From contig JAJFGL010000002.1 of the NCBI GenBank assembly GCA_021776135.1, positions 124,001 through 188,000 of the forward strand: DNA of 64,000 nucleotides. The letters are read 5' to 3'. Within the stretch, counting starts at the first letter, position 1. Each line of letters starts with the position of its first letter. The translations under genes and the position numbers were made by a program. Below, one piece after another: positions 41,092 to 50,263 of the stretch. Below the pieces are notes generated by a model, which was not told the origin of the DNA, made no database searches, and worked only from the letters and a program-made list of their open reading frames with translations. Source of the stretch: Kiloniellaceae bacterium (GTDB lineage: Bacteria > Pseudomonadota > Alphaproteobacteria > Kiloniellales > J153).

Positions 41092-41859
41092 TCAGCGAAC
41101 CGCGATGGCGTTCCCGGCCGGCGCCGTCATGGCCGCCTTGCCAGCCTTGCCCGCTAGCGGGACCATGCCGGCGCGCTGGCGCAGGTGGCCCGAGAGCCGG
41201 TGTTCAACCCGGCGGAAGATATAGAGGATGCCGTAGGTCACGATCAGGTAGATGACCGCGGCGGCGATATAAATCTCGTAAACGGCGAAGCTGCGGGCAA
41301 CGATGATGCGCGCGATTCCCGTCAGGTCGAGCAAGGTGATGATGCTGACCAGGGAGGTCGCCTGGAACAAAAACACCACCTCGTTGGAATAGGCGGGCAG
41401 GGCCAGGCGGAAGGCCTTGGGCAGCATGATACGGCGGAACAGCAGGCCCCGGGACATGCCGCAGGCCCGCGCCGCCTCGACCTCGCCGAAGGGCACCGCC
41501 CGTATGGCGCCGCGCAGGATTTCCGCCGTATAGGCGGCGGTGTTGAGGGTCAGGGTCAGCACGGCGCAGAAATAAGGCTCGCGGAAAAAGCGCCACAGGC
41601 CCAGGTCCTCGAAGACCTCGCGGAACTGTCCGCTGCCGTAATAGATCAGGAAAATCTGAACCAGGAGCGGCGTGCCCCTGAAATAGAAAATATAGCCATA
41701 GACCGGCATCCACAGGGCCGGGTTGTTCGATACCCGCATGAGCGCCAGGGGGATCGCGCAGGCCAGGCCGATGGCGATGCTCAAGACCGTGAGCTCGATG
41801 GTCAGGACCATGCCGCCAAGCAGATTGGGAATGCTATCGGCTATGACTTCGAAATCCAC
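41092..41859 (-). CDS. Polar amino acid ABC transporter permease (HisM-like)
   Basis: A 255-residue permease with five to six membrane helices and an intact EAA-type loop (GEVEAARACGMSRGLLFRRIMLPKAFR, about residues 135-161). FYFRGTPLLVQIFLIYYG near residue 55 is typical of HisM. It pairs with the adjacent HisQ-like permease in a basic or polar amino acid importer. It is the last gene of the operon, 3 bp after the HisQ-like gene. Confidence 0.92.
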   Translation of the reverse strand: MDFEVIADSIPNLLGGMVLTIELTVLSIAIGLACAIPLALMRVSNNPALWMPVYGYIFYFRGTPLLVQIFLIYYGSGQFREVFEDLGLWRFFREPYFCAVLTLTLNTAAYTAEILRGAIRAVPFGEVEAARACGMSRGLLFRRIMLPKAFRLALPAYSNEVVFLFQATSLVSIITLLDLTGIARIIVARSFAVYEIYIAAAVIYLIVTYGILYIFRRVEHRLSGHLRQRAGMVPLAGKAGKAAMTAPAGNAIAVR

Positions 41860-41862
41860 CGC

Positions 41863-42552
41863 TCAGGCCCTCCGTATGCCGCGGTTGGCCCAGGCTTCGG
41901 CGCGGTGGAGCGCGAGCATGGAGACGATGGTGATCGAAAGATAGATCAGCGAGGCGGCAAAATAGAAAGTGAAGGGCAGGCGCACGGCCCGCGCCGCGAT
42001 GTCGGCATTGCGCAAAAGCTCGGGCAATTGAATAACCGAGATCAGCGCCGTCGCCTTGATCAGGACCATCCAGACATTGCCCAGGCCCGGCAGGGCGAAG
42101 CGCCAGACCTGGGGTAGGAGAATGCGCCGGAAGGCCAGGGTCCGGCTCATACCGTAGGCGCTGGCGGCTTCGATCTGGCCCTTGTCGATGGCCAGGAAGG
42201 CGCCGCGGAAGACCTCGGTCGCGAAGGCGCCGTAGATAAATCCAATAGTGATAAAGCCGGCCAGGAAGGGATTAACGTCAAGAACGATGTCGTGGCCGAA
42301 GCCTTCGAGAATATTTTGAATCAGGGTCGGGGTGCCGTAATAGACGATCAGGATCAGGATCAATTCCGGCACGCCGCGAATGACGGTGGTATAGGTGTCG
42401 GCGGCGGTCCGACCGGCCTTGGAGTGCGACATCTTTCCCCAAGCGCCAAGCAGGCCCATGACCAGGGCCAGGGCCATGGCGCAGAAGCCGACGAGCAGGG
42501 TGACCTGCACCCCCTCCCACAGCATCCATCCATAGCCTTTAAGGTCCAGCAC
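41863..42552 (-). CDS. Polar amino acid ABC transporter permease (HisQ-like)
   Basis: A 229-residue permease. MLDLKGYGWMLWEGVQVTLLVGFCAM at the N-terminus, TVIRGVPELILILIVYYGTPTLIQ, and the EAA loop QIEAASAYGMSRTLAFRRILLPQVWR are typical of HisQ. It lies after a strong hairpin that separates it from the binding-protein gene, and 3 bp before the HisM-like gene. Confidence 0.92.
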   Translation of the reverse strand: MLDLKGYGWMLWEGVQVTLLVGFCAMALALVMGLLGAWGKMSHSKAGRTAADTYTTVIRGVPELILILIVYYGTPTLIQNILEGFGHDIVLDVNPFLAGFITIGFIYGAFATEVFRGAFLAIDKGQIEAASAYGMSRTLAFRRILLPQVWRFALPGLGNVWMVLIKATALISVIQLPELLRNADIAARAVRLPFTFYFAASLIYLSITIVSMLALHRAEAWANRGIRRA

Positions 42553-42587
42553 CAGGCCAGCGCTCCTTGAATTTTTGTCACGGTCTT

Positions 42588-42619
42588 GGGGAACGTCCTT
42601 AAGCTTAAGGACGTTCCCC
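42588..42619. terminator. Perfect 16-bp palindrome between binding-protein and permease genes
   Basis: GGGGAACGTCCTTAAG (42588-42603) is followed directly by its exact complement (42604-42619). It lies 36 bp upstream of the HisQ-like start and just after the binding-protein stop (42645). As with the ugpB-ugpA hairpin, a role in reducing read-through and stabilising the binding-protein mRNA is likely. Confidence 0.8.
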
Positions 42620-42644
42620 CCGATTTAACCGCGCTCGTCGGGAT

Positions 42645-43454
42645 TTAGCTGCCTGGCTTTCCGTAAACGTCGAAGTCGAAATACTTGTCATTGATTTTCT
42701 TGTAGGTGCCATTCTCCAGGATGAGGGAAATGGCCTTATTGAGGCCCATGCGCAGGTCGTCTTCGCCCTTGCGCACCGCGATTCCGGCACCCAGCCCATG
42801 CCACTTCGGTTCGTTGTAGTCGGGGCCGACAAATTCGAAACCCTTACCCATATCGGTTTCGATGAAGCCTTCCAGAAGCGCCACCGAATCGGCCATGCCC
42901 AGATCGACGCGGCCCGAGGCGAGGTCGGCATTGGCCTCGTCCTGGGTCGCATAGACACGGATATCCATGCCCGGGAAATTATCGCGCAGGAAGTTCTCAT
43001 GGATCGTGGCGCGCTGCACGGCGACGCTCTTGCCCTTCAAGCCATCGGGCGAGACGTCGAAGTTCATGCCCTTCTTGGCCACGAACTTGGCCGGGGTGTT
43101 GTAGTATTTGTCGGTGAAGTCGACCTTCTTCTTGCGCTCTTCGGTGATCGACATGGAGGCGATGATGGCGTCGTACTTCTTGGCCAGAAGACCGGGAATG
43201 ATGCCGTCCCAATCCTGGACCACGAATTCGCAATCGTACTTGGCCGCTTCGCAAAGCGCTTTGGCGATATCGACGTCGAAACCGATCAGCGCGCCGCTCG
43301 AATCGATGGAGTTGAAGGGCGGGTAGGCGCCTTCGGTGCCGACGCGGACCTTCTTCATGCCGGCCTCGGCCGCCCCGGCCGCAAGAGTCAGGGCCGCCCC
43401 GGCCGCAAGTGTCAGGGCGATTACCGCGGCAAGACTCGTGAACAACTTTCTCAT
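42645..43454 (-). CDS. Polar amino acid ABC transporter substrate-binding protein
   Basis: A 269-residue periplasmic protein of the HisJ/ArgT type: VRVGTEGAYPPFNSIDSSGALIGFDVDIAKALCEAA at the mature start, YDAIIASMSITEERKKKVDFTDKYYNTPAKFVAKK, and NKAISLILENGTYKKINDKYFDFDVYG at the C-terminus. The ligand is probably lysine, arginine, ornithine, histidine or a similar amino acid. The signal peptide contains a 24-bp in-frame duplication (LTLAAGAALTLAAGAA). It is second in the operon, after the ATPase gene. Confidence 0.93.
   Translation of the reverse strand: MRKLFTSLAAVIALTLAAGAALTLAAGAAEAGMKKVRVGTEGAYPPFNSIDSSGALIGFDVDIAKALCEAAKYDCEFVVQDWDGIIPGLLAKKYDAIIASMSITEERKKKVDFTDKYYNTPAKFVAKKGMNFDVSPDGLKGKSVAVQRATIHENFLRDNFPGMDIRVYATQDEANADLASGRVDLGMADSVALLEGFIETDMGKGFEFVGPDYNEPKWHGLGAGIAVRKGEDDLRMGLNKAISLILENGTYKKINDKYFDFDVYGKPGS
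43369..43416 (-). repeat. 24-bp tandem duplication in a signal peptide
   Basis: Two 24-bp units (43369-43392 and 43393-43416) differ at one base and encode the repeated LTLAAGAA of the binding-protein signal peptide. The unit length keeps the frame and the hydrophobic core doubles. Confidence 0.9.
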
Positions 43455-43538
43455 GATGCTGTCTCCCTTTCGTTGATGAATGACATACCGGTTTAACTTA
43501 CTTTCTTTCCCCCTTGGCGCGCTTTCGCGGCCGGTTCG

Positions 43539-44333
43539 TCATAGATGGCTGGCCATGAATTGCCGGAACCGCTCCGACTTCGGATTGCCGAACATGTCCT
43601 TGGGCGGTCCTTGTTCCTCGATTTTGCCGTCGTGCAGGAACACGACCTCGTTCGAAACCTCGCGCGCGAAACCGATTTCGTGGGTGACCACGATCATGGT
43701 CCGGCCTTCCTCCGCCAGTTGACGGATAACCCGCAGCACCTCGCCCACCAGTTCGGGGTCGAGCGCCGATGTCGGCTCGTCGAACAGCATGAGCGCGGGC
43801 TCCATGGCCAGGGCCCGGGCGATGGCGGCGCGCTGCTGCTGGCCGCCGGAAAGATGGGCGGGATAATAGTCCAGCTTGTCGTTCAGGCCGACCTTGTTCA
43901 GCACCGCCTTGGCCTGCTCGACCGCTTGCGCCTTGGGCACCTTGAGGACATGGATCGGCGCTTCGACGACATTTTCCAGCACCGTCATGTGGGACCAGAG
44001 ATTGAATTGCTGAAACACCATGCCCAGGCGCGACCTGATGCGGTCGACTTGGTCCTGATCCGCCGGCGCGGCGGCGCCGGCGCGGTTCTTGGTCATGCGG
44101 ATCAACTCGCCGGAAACGCTGACCCGCCCCGAATCCGGGGTCTCCAGCAAATTGATGCAGCGCAAAAAGGTGCTCTTGCCAGAGCCGCTGGACCCCAGCA
44201 TGGCGATCACATCGCCCTCGCGCGCGGTCAGCGAAATACCCTTCAGAACCTCAAGCGGTCCGAAACTCTTGTGGATATCCTCGCAGACCAGCATCGCTTC
44301 CGCGGCGGGCGCCGCTGCGGCTGCTTGTGCCAT
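43539..44333 (-). CDS. Polar amino acid ABC transporter ATP-binding protein (HisP-like)
   Basis: A 264-residue ABC ATPase: Walker [19 protein letters not shown] at about 47-64, [19 protein letters not shown] signature, Walker [20 protein letters not shown], and H-loop [12 protein letters not shown]. This set is typical of HisP/GlnQ. It heads the importer operon. A start at an internal ATG (44294) would remove an Ala-rich leader of 13 residues. Confidence 0.94.
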   Translation of the reverse strand: MAQAAAAAPAAEAMLVCEDIHKSFGPLEVLKGISLTAREGDVIAMLGSSGSGKSTFLRCINLLETPDSGRVSVSGELIRMTKNRAGAAAPADQDQVDRIRSRLGMVFQQFNLWSHMTVLENVVEAPIHVLKVPKAQAVEQAKAVLNKVGLNDKLDYYPAHLSGGQQQRAAIARALAMEPALMLFDEPTSALDPELVGEVLRVIRQLAEEGRTMIVVTHEIGFAREVSNEVVFLHDGKIEEQGPPKDMFGNPKSERFRQFMASHL

Positions 44334-44425
44334 GGACCTTATTCTCGCTCCCTACGGTCTTTTTTCGTAGCGTTTCGAATAGGATAGTTGGCTTTTGCAG
44401 GTAGTCAAAGGCAAATTTTGGCGGC

Positions 44426-44911
44426 TTAGCCGTCCAGCAAGCGCGCCAGGCGGGCCTTTTCCTCCGGATCGAGGGGCGCGGCTCCTCCCGCCGATGCCGC
44501 CGGGCGGCGGCGCAGATAGAGCGCGACGCCCAGAGCGCCCAGGACCAGGATCGCGCCGGGCCCGAACCACAGGAAATAGGTTTCCGGTTTCAGCGGCGGC
44601 TTGAGGAGGACGAAATCGCCGTAGCGGGCGACCATGAAGGCGCGCACCTGATCGTCGCTATCGCCCGCCACCAGGCGCTCGCGCACCAGGATGCGTAAAT
44701 CGCGCGCCAGGGGCGCGTTGGATGAATCGATGGATTCGTTCTGGCACACCAGGCAGCGCAGGCCGGCGGAGATATCGCGCGCCCGCGCCTCCAGCACCGG
44801 ATCGTCCAGGATCTCGTCGGGATTGACCGCGAAGGCGGCTGTGGGATTGACCGCGAAGGCGGCTGTGAAAACCGAAAGACTCAGCAAGATCGCCAGGAGC
44901 GCCGGTCTCAT
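44426..44911 (-). CDS. ccmH: Cytochrome c maturation protein CcmH (CycL-type)
   Basis: From the ATG at 44911, 161 residues with a signal peptide, the apocytochrome-reducing motif LRCLVCQNESIDSS (C-x2-C) at about residue 50, and one C-terminal membrane helix (ETYFLWFGPGAILVLGALGVALYL). It takes part in reducing apocytochrome c thiols for haem attachment. The signal peptide end is duplicated by a 24-bp tandem repeat (NPTAAFAV twice). It is the last gene of the ccm operon; its start overlaps the ccmG stop by 4 bases. No ccmI follows. Confidence 0.95.
   Translation of the reverse strand: MRPALLAILLSLSVFTAAFAVNPTAAFAVNPDEILDDPVLEARARDISAGLRCLVCQNESIDSSNAPLARDLRILVRERLVAGDSDDQVRAFMVARYGDFVLLKPPLKPETYFLWFGPGAILVLGALGVALYLRRRPAASAGGAAPLDPEEKARLARLLDG
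44821..44868 (-). repeat. 24-bp tandem duplication in the ccmH signal region
   Basis: Two 24-bp units (44821-44844 and 44845-44868) are identical except for the last base and encode the repeated NPTAAFAV in the CcmH N-terminus, at the signal-peptide cleavage region. Confidence 0.9.
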
Positions 44912-45456
44912 CCGCGCAATTCCTCGATCAAGGGCAGGATGATTGACTCCATGGCGTCGCGGTCGATTGGGCCCCAGTGGCGGTAGCGGATGCGGCCGGC
45001 GCCATCGACGACAAAGGTCTCCGGCACGCCGGAAACCCCCCAATCGATGCCGATGCGGCCGCTCTCGTCGGTGCCGATGCGGCCATAGGGATTGCCCAGT
45101 TCTTCGAGCCAGGCCAGCGCCTCGGCGGGCTTGTTCTTATAGTTGAGGCCAAAGATCGCGACCTCGCCGCGCTGTGCCAGGTTCATGAGCAGCGGATGCT
45201 CGGCCCGGCAGGGGATGCACCAAGAAGCGAAGACATTGACCAAGCTAACCTGGCCGGTGCGCAGATCGGCTGTGGACAGACCCGGCACCGACATACCGGC
45301 AAGAGGGTCGGCCGTGAACTCGGGGGCCGGTTTGTCGATCATGACCGAGGGCAGCTCGCGCGGATTGCGATCCGGCCCCAGGCCCCAAAGGAAATACCCG
45401 GCCACCACGGCGAAAACCAAAACCGGAGCCAGGTAGATCAGGCGCCGCGCGATCAT
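44908..45456 (-). CDS. ccmG: Thiol:disulfide interchange protein CcmG/DsbE
   Basis: A 182-residue membrane-anchored thioredoxin-fold protein: N-terminal anchor (LIYLAPVLVFAVVAGYFLWGLG), the active site ASWCIPCRAEHP (C-x2-C), and GVPETFVVDGAGRIRYRHWG with the cis-Pro. It reduces CcmH in the periplasm. It overlaps ccmF and ccmH by 4 bases at either end, so the three are translationally coupled. Confidence 0.95.
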   Translation of the reverse strand: MIARRLIYLAPVLVFAVVAGYFLWGLGPDRNPRELPSVMIDKPAPEFTADPLAGMSVPGLSTADLRTGQVSLVNVFASWCIPCRAEHPLLMNLAQRGEVAIFGLNYKNKPAEALAWLEELGNPYGRIGTDESGRIGIDWGVSGVPETFVVDGAGRIRYRHWGPIDRDAMESIILPLIEELRG

Positions 45457-47429
45457 GCCCGCGCCGCCGCCGGGACGGCGCCCGATTTACGCTTGGGCGC
45501 GCCGACTCTCAGGCGCCGGTCGCTCAGCGACACCGCGCCGCCCAGCATCATCATCAGGCAGCCGATCCAGATCCAGGGCACCAGGGGTTCATAGAAAATC
45601 CGCACGGTTTGCCCGCCCTTGCCGTCCGGGTCGCCGATGGCGGTATAGAGGTCGGCCAGGAAGGTGGTGTGAATGGCGGCCTCGGTGGTCGGCATGTTCT
45701 GCACGAAGTAGCTGCGCTTTTCCGGCCTTTGCGTCGCCACTGGTTTGCCGTCGCGGGTGACCGTGATGGTGGCGGTGTCGCTCAGGTAATTGGGGCCCTG
45801 GAGGCGTTCGACCTTTTCCAGGCGGTAGTCGTAGCCGGCGACCGTGGTGGTGTCGCCCGGCCGCATGATGAGGATTTCCTCGACCTTCCAAGTCGAGGAC
45901 GCGACCATGCCGGCGATGGCGACCGCCATGCCGGCATGGGCCAGGGTCATGCCGTGGGCGGATCGCGGCAGCCCCAGAGCCCGGCGCAGGGACTCGGCTG
46001 GCGAAGTTCTGAACAGCTTGACGCGCCCCGTCCACTCGATAACGGCGCCCGCGAACAGCCAGGCCGCCAGGCCCATGGCCAAGACCGGAATGACCGGCCC
46101 GCGCTGCAAATAAAGGGTCAGGGCGGCGGCCGCGACGCTCGCCAGGAGGGCGAATTTCAGGCGTCCCACAACCCCGGCCAGATCGGCGCGCTTCCACGAG
46201 AGGAACGGCCCCAGGGGCATGAGGACGATCAAGGGGGTCATGATGGGCACGAAGGTCGCGGTGTAGAAAGGCGCCCCAACCGTGGCCTTGTAGCCGAAGG
46301 TCTCGGCGATCAGCGGGTACATGGTGCCCAGGAATACCGTGGCGCAGGCGACCGTCAGCAGGAGGTTGTTGATGATCAGGCCGCCTTCGCGGCTGACCGG
46401 CGCGAACAAACCGCCGGGCTTCAAGGCCGGGGCGCGCACCGCGTAGAGGATCAGCGATCCGCCGATGGTCACGAACAGCAGGGCCAGGATAAAGAGCCCC
46501 CGCTCCGGATCGGTGGCGAAGGCATGGACCGAGGTCAACAAGCCGGAGCGCACGATAAAGGTGCCGATCAGCGACAGGGAAAACGTCAGGATCGCCAGCA
46601 GCACGGTCCAGGATTTCAAGGCGTCGCGTTTCTCAACCACGATGGCGGAATGCAGCAGGGCCGTGCCCATGAGCCAGGGCATGAAGGAAACGTTTTCCAC
46701 CGGATCCCAAAACCACCAGCCGCCCCAGCCCAGCTCGTAATAGGCCCACCAGGACCCAAGCGCGATTCCCGCGGTCAGGAAGCACCAGGCGGCCAGGGTC
46801 CAGGGCCGCACCCAGCGCGCCCAGGCGGCATCGACCCGGCCTTCGATCAAGGCCGCGATGGCGAAGGAAAAGGCGATCGAAAAACCGACATAGCCCATGT
46901 AGAGCATGGGCGGATGGAACGCGAGGCCGGGATCCTGCAACAAGGGATTGAGGTCGTTGCCGTCCAGGGGCGGCGGAAACACACGCTCGAAGGGGTTCGA
47001 GGTGAAAAGACTGAAGGCCAGGAAACCGATCGCGATCCAGGCCTGTACCGACAGCACCCGGGCGCGCAAGGGCGCCGGCAGATTGGCGCCGAATAGGGCG
47101 ACGGCGGCGCCGAAGGCGGCCAGGATCAGCACCCACATGAGCATGGAGCCCTCGTGATTACCCCAGGTCGCGCTGATTTTATAGAGCATGGGCATGGCGG
47201 AATTGGAATTCAGCACCACATTGGCGACCGTGAAGTCGGAGGTCGCGTAGGCGTGCATCAAGGCCAGGAACGCGGTCAGGACCAGGACCAGTTGCAGGAC
47301 CGCGGTCGGCGCGGCGGTGGCCATCCAGGCCTGCTTGCCGCGCGCCGCGCCGAGGATCGGCAGGCTGCCCTGCACCAGCGCCACCGCCAGGGCCAGGATC
47401 AAGGCGAAATGGCCGATCTCGGGGATCAT
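45453..47429 (-). CDS. ccmF: Cytochrome c-type haem lyase subunit CcmF
   Basis: A 658-residue multi-spanning membrane protein. The WWD-type haem-handling segment is visible (YYELGWGGWWFWDPVENVSFMPWL) together with the preceding GNHEGSMLMWVLIL and the LHPPMLYMGYVG-like histidine segments. CcmF with CcmH ligates haem to apocytochrome c. ATG at 47429 was preferred over a start 8 codons upstream because MIPEIGHFALILALAV is the usual N-terminus. The frame overlaps ccmE by 4 bases. Confidence 0.97.
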   Translation of the reverse strand: MIPEIGHFALILALAVALVQGSLPILGAARGKQAWMATAAPTAVLQLVLVLTAFLALMHAYATSDFTVANVVLNSNSAMPMLYKISATWGNHEGSMLMWVLILAAFGAAVALFGANLPAPLRARVLSVQAWIAIGFLAFSLFTSNPFERVFPPPLDGNDLNPLLQDPGLAFHPPMLYMGYVGFSIAFSFAIAALIEGRVDAAWARWVRPWTLAAWCFLTAGIALGSWWAYYELGWGGWWFWDPVENVSFMPWLMGTALLHSAIVVEKRDALKSWTVLLAILTFSLSLIGTFIVRSGLLTSVHAFATDPERGLFILALLFVTIGGSLILYAVRAPALKPGGLFAPVSREGGLIINNLLLTVACATVFLGTMYPLIAETFGYKATVGAPFYTATFVPIMTPLIVLMPLGPFLSWKRADLAGVVGRLKFALLASVAAAALTLYLQRGPVIPVLAMGLAAWLFAGAVIEWTGRVKLFRTSPAESLRRALGLPRSAHGMTLAHAGMAVAIAGMVASSTWKVEEILIMRPGDTTTVAGYDYRLEKVERLQGPNYLSDTATITVTRDGKPVATQRPEKRSYFVQNMPTTEAAIHTTFLADLYTAIGDPDGKGGQTVRIFYEPLVPWIWIGCLMMMLGGAVSLSDRRLRVGAPKRKSGAVPAAARA

Positions 47430-47875
47430 TCTTTTGCCTCCCCGCCGCGCCACTGGCCGGCTTCTTTCAAGGCGTCGGCGACCTCGCGCGGCATGTAGGT
47501 TTCATCGTGCTTGGCCAGAACCTCTTGGGCGGCGAAGACGCCGTCCGCGCCCAGCTTGCCCTCGGTGATGACCCCTTGGCCCTCGCGGAACAGATCGGGC
47601 AGGATGCCGCGATAGCGCACCGCCACGGATTCCGCCAAATCGGTAATGCGGAATTCGACCGTCAAGCCGTCTTCCAGTTTCTTGACCGATTTCTCCTCCA
47701 CCAAGCCTCCCAGGCGGAAGGCGCGGCCCAGCGGCGGCGTCTCTGCCGCGAGCTCGCTGGGGCTGTAGAAAAAGGTGACGCTTTCCTCGAAGGCGACCAG
47801 GACCAGGCCCACGGCGGCGCTCAGCAATACCATGCCGGTGAGGACAAAGATCATGCGCCGGCGTTTGCGGGTCAT
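47426..47875 (-). CDS. ccmE: Haem chaperone CcmE
   Basis: A 149-residue protein with one N-terminal membrane anchor and a soluble periplasmic domain. FRLGGLVEEKSVKK and the haem-binding LAKHDETYMPREV (His about residue 123, followed by Tyr) are diagnostic. CcmE covalently carries haem from CcmC to CcmFH. It overlaps ccmD and ccmF by 4 bases. Confidence 0.96.
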   Translation of the reverse strand: MTRKRRRMIFVLTGMVLLSAAVGLVLVAFEESVTFFYSPSELAAETPPLGRAFRLGGLVEEKSVKKLEDGLTVEFRITDLAESVAVRYRGILPDLFREGQGVITEGKLGADGVFAAQEVLAKHDETYMPREVADALKEAGQWRGGEAKE

Positions 47876-48072
47876 GACGTTTGCGCCTCGCCGCTTCGGG
47901 GCCGGCGGGGGCGGCGTCCCGGATGGTCCGCCTGCAAGCGCTCCAAGTCGCGCTCATTGGCGCGCAAGGCGCGCAGGCTGGAAATCAAGAGTCCGAGCAT
48001 GACCGCGGCGGTCACGCCGAAGGCCGGCCAGACGAAGCCGCCGTATCCTCCCATGGCTAGAAATTCACTCAC
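47872..48072 (-). CDS. ccmD: Haem exporter protein CcmD
   Basis: A 66-residue small membrane protein (MSEFLAMGGYGGFVWPAFGVTAAVML, one helix) with a basic C-terminal tail, the normal CcmD layout. It helps release holo-CcmE from CcmABC. The C-terminal tail here is longer than in E. coli. It overlaps ccmE by 4 bases. A 121-bp gap separates it from ccmC, larger than elsewhere in the operon. Confidence 0.9.
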   Translation of the reverse strand: MSEFLAMGGYGGFVWPAFGVTAAVMLGLLISSLRALRANERDLERLQADHPGRRPRRPRSGEAQTS

Positions 48073-48193
48073 TTGTCACACGATCCCTGCGTCGTTCGTT
48101 TGCCCGGCACGCTTGTCTAGCCGGTGGGTGGCCGTTAGGTCACTGACCTAGCGCAAATACATTTGTTTATACCGTCATTATTCTTCGATCGGG

Positions 48194-48919
48194 CTATGCG
48201 GCCGCTTCGGCGGCGGCGGACGCGCGGGCGGATACACGGGCGGCAATCAGCTCGCTTTTGACCCGCACCAGCATCAGGGCGAGGTAATAGAGCTTGAAGC
48301 CCAGGCCCATGGCCAGCAAGGGCCACAGCATGGAAGGGTGAATGCTGGGCCCGTCCAGGCGCAGGACGCTGGAGGGCTGGTGCAGGGTGGACCACCACTC
48401 GACCGAGAACTTGATAATGGGCACGTTGACGAAGCCGACCAGGGCCAGGATGGCGGCGGCGCGCGCGCCACGCGCCGCGTTGTCGAAGGCGCCCATGAGC
48501 GCCATGTGCCCGAGGTACAGAAAAAACAGCACCAGAACGGAGGTCAGGCGGGCATCCCAAACCCACCAGGCGCCCCACATGGGCTTGCCCCACAAGGATC
48601 CCGTCGCCAGGGCCAGAAAGGTGAAACAAGCCCCGATGGGCGAAGAAGCCTTGGCCACCAGATCGGCCAGAGGATGACGCCAGATCAGGGACGAGGCGCT
48701 GGCCGCCGCGATGACCGTGTAAATGAACATGGCCATCCAGGCCGAGGGCACATGCACGTACATGATGCGCACGCTATCGCCCTGCTGATAATCGGCCGGC
48801 GAAACGAAAAGCGCCAGATAAAGGCCGGCCCCGATCAGGACCGCCGCCAGGACCGCGATCCAGGGCAGGACCGCGTTGGCGATGCGTAGAAAACGTCCGG
48901 GGTTGGCGAAGCGGTGCAT
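48194..48919 (-). CDS. ccmC: Haem exporter protein CcmC
   Basis: A 241-residue membrane protein with six helices. The WWD motif region (GSLWGKPMWGAWWVWDARLTSVLVLFFLYLGHMAL, about residues 106-140) and the flanking histidines (YVHVPSAWMAMFIY and STLHQPSSV) are intact. CcmC loads haem onto CcmE. It is 13 bp downstream of ccmB. Confidence 0.96.
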   Translation of the reverse strand: MHRFANPGRFLRIANAVLPWIAVLAAVLIGAGLYLALFVSPADYQQGDSVRIMYVHVPSAWMAMFIYTVIAAASASSLIWRHPLADLVAKASSPIGACFTFLALATGSLWGKPMWGAWWVWDARLTSVLVLFFLYLGHMALMGAFDNAARGARAAAILALVGFVNVPIIKFSVEWWSTLHQPSSVLRLDGPSIHPSMLWPLLAMGLGFKLYYLALMLVRVKSELIAARVSARASAAAEAAA

Positions 48920-48932
48920 GTCCTAAACCTAG

Positions 48933-49598
48933 TCATTCCATGGCTTGCCGCAAGGCCGCCGCGCCCGCGACCGGCGCCAAAACCAGGGAGCCCAGGAACA
49001 AGGCGCCCAGGAACATAATATGGGGCATGGGGTTGAGCCCGGCCAGGGCGGCGTCTAGGGCCGCGACCCCGAATATCAGCACCGGGATATTGAGCGGCAG
49101 GACCAGCAGGGGAATCAGCACCCCGCCGCGCCGGGCGCCCAGGGTCAGGGCCGCTCCGACCGCGCCGATCAGGCTCAGGCTCGGAGTGCCCAGGGCCATG
49201 GCCAGGATCAGCATGGGCAGGCCCGCCGGGTCCATGTTGTAGAGCAGGGCCAGAATCGGCGCCGCCGCGATCAGCGGCAGGCCGGTGGTCAGCCAATGGG
49301 CCAGGGCCTTGGCCAGCACCGTCATCTCCAAGGGCTGGGGCGCCAAAACCATGAGTTCCAGGGAGCCGTCCTCGTAATCGGCCAGGAACAGGCGCTCAAG
49401 GGACAGCAGCACCGCCAGCAGCGCGGTCACCCAGATGACGCCCGGCGCCATGCGGGCCAACAAATTTGGCTCGGGCCCGACGCCGAAGGGGAACATGGCG
49501 GCGGCCAGCACGAAAAACAGCACCGCCAGGCTGGCGTCGGCGCGCCGGCGCAGGGCCAGGCGCAGGTCGCGGGCGAGCAGGCCGAGAAAACCGCTCAC
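48933..49598 (-). CDS. ccmB: Haem exporter protein CcmB
   Basis: A 221-residue membrane protein with about six helices. Typical segments are LLARDLRLALRRRADASLAVLFFVLAAAMFPFGVGP, LLSLERLFLADYEDGSLELM and GTPSLSLIGAVGAALTLG. With CcmA it forms the ABC complex needed to release CcmE-haem from CcmC. It overlaps ccmA by 4 bases. Confidence 0.95.
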   Translation of the reverse strand: MSGFLGLLARDLRLALRRRADASLAVLFFVLAAAMFPFGVGPEPNLLARMAPGVIWVTALLAVLLSLERLFLADYEDGSLELMVLAPQPLEMTVLAKALAHWLTTGLPLIAAAPILALLYNMDPAGLPMLILAMALGTPSLSLIGAVGAALTLGARRGGVLIPLLVLPLNIPVLIFGVAALDAALAGLNPMPHIMFLGALFLGSLVLAPVAGAAALRQAME

Positions 49599-50263
49599 CA
49601 GGCCGGCTCCGCGCTTTCCCGCGCCTCGGCGGCGCGGGCGGCCTCGGCGTAGGGGCTTAAATTCACGCTTTGGGCGCCGGGCAGATCGAGCGGCGTATGA
49701 GTGGCGGCGACCACGCAGCCCCCGGTTTCGCGGTGGGCGGCGATGGCCGCCGTCAGGCGTAACTGCGCGGCGCTATCCAGGCCGACCGTGGGCTCGTCGA
49801 GCAGCCAGAGTTCGCCGGGGGAGGCCGCCAGGCGGGCCAGGGCCAGGCGGTGCTTCTGGCCGGCGGACAGGATTTGCCCCGGCATGTCCGCCAGGCTCTC
49901 CAGGGCGAAGGCCTTCAGGCCCCGGTTCACTGCCTCCGCTTCCGCCGCGCCGTACTGGCCGGCCCAGAAGCTTAGGTTCTCGCGCACGCTCAGGACCGCT
50001 TTCACGCAGTCGAGATGACCGGCGTAGCGCAGCCTGACCCGGTGCGCTTCCGGGTCTTCGGCGATTGGGGTTCCGGCCCAGGATAGCTGGCCGGCGGCGG
50101 GCCGGCCCAGACCGGCCATGAGGCGCAGGAGGCTGGATTTGCCGCTGCCGTTGGGGCCCAGCAAGATCAGGGCCCCGCCCGCCGGCACGGTAAAATCTAG
50201 CCCGGCGAAGACCCGGCGTTGGCCGCGGATGCAGGTAAGCTCGTGGCCCTGAAACATGCTCAT
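49595..50263 (-). CDS. ccmA: Haem exporter ATP-binding protein CcmA
   Basis: A 222-residue ABC ATPase, the compact size of CcmA. Walker A GPNGSGKSSLLRLMAGL at about 37-53, signature LSAGQKHRLALARL, Walker B LWLLDEPTVGLDSAA and H-loop VVAATHTPLDLPGA. It is the first gene of the ccm operon, with the minus-strand promoter expected in the 264-bp region before parE. Confidence 0.95.
   Translation of the reverse strand: MSMFQGHELTCIRGQRRVFAGLDFTVPAGGALILLGPNGSGKSSLLRLMAGLGRPAAGQLSWAGTPIAEDPEAHRVRLRYAGHLDCVKAVLSVRENLSFWAGQYGAAEAEAVNRGLKAFALESLADMPGQILSAGQKHRLALARLAASPGELWLLDEPTVGLDSAAQLRLTAAIAAHRETGGCVVAATHTPLDLPGAQSVNLSPYAEAARAAEARESAEPAW

Noticed and set aside
45609-47096. A 495-codon plus-strand frame opposite ccmF
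   Set aside because: Gln/Gly/Arg-rich antisense frame without family similarity; ccmF is certain.
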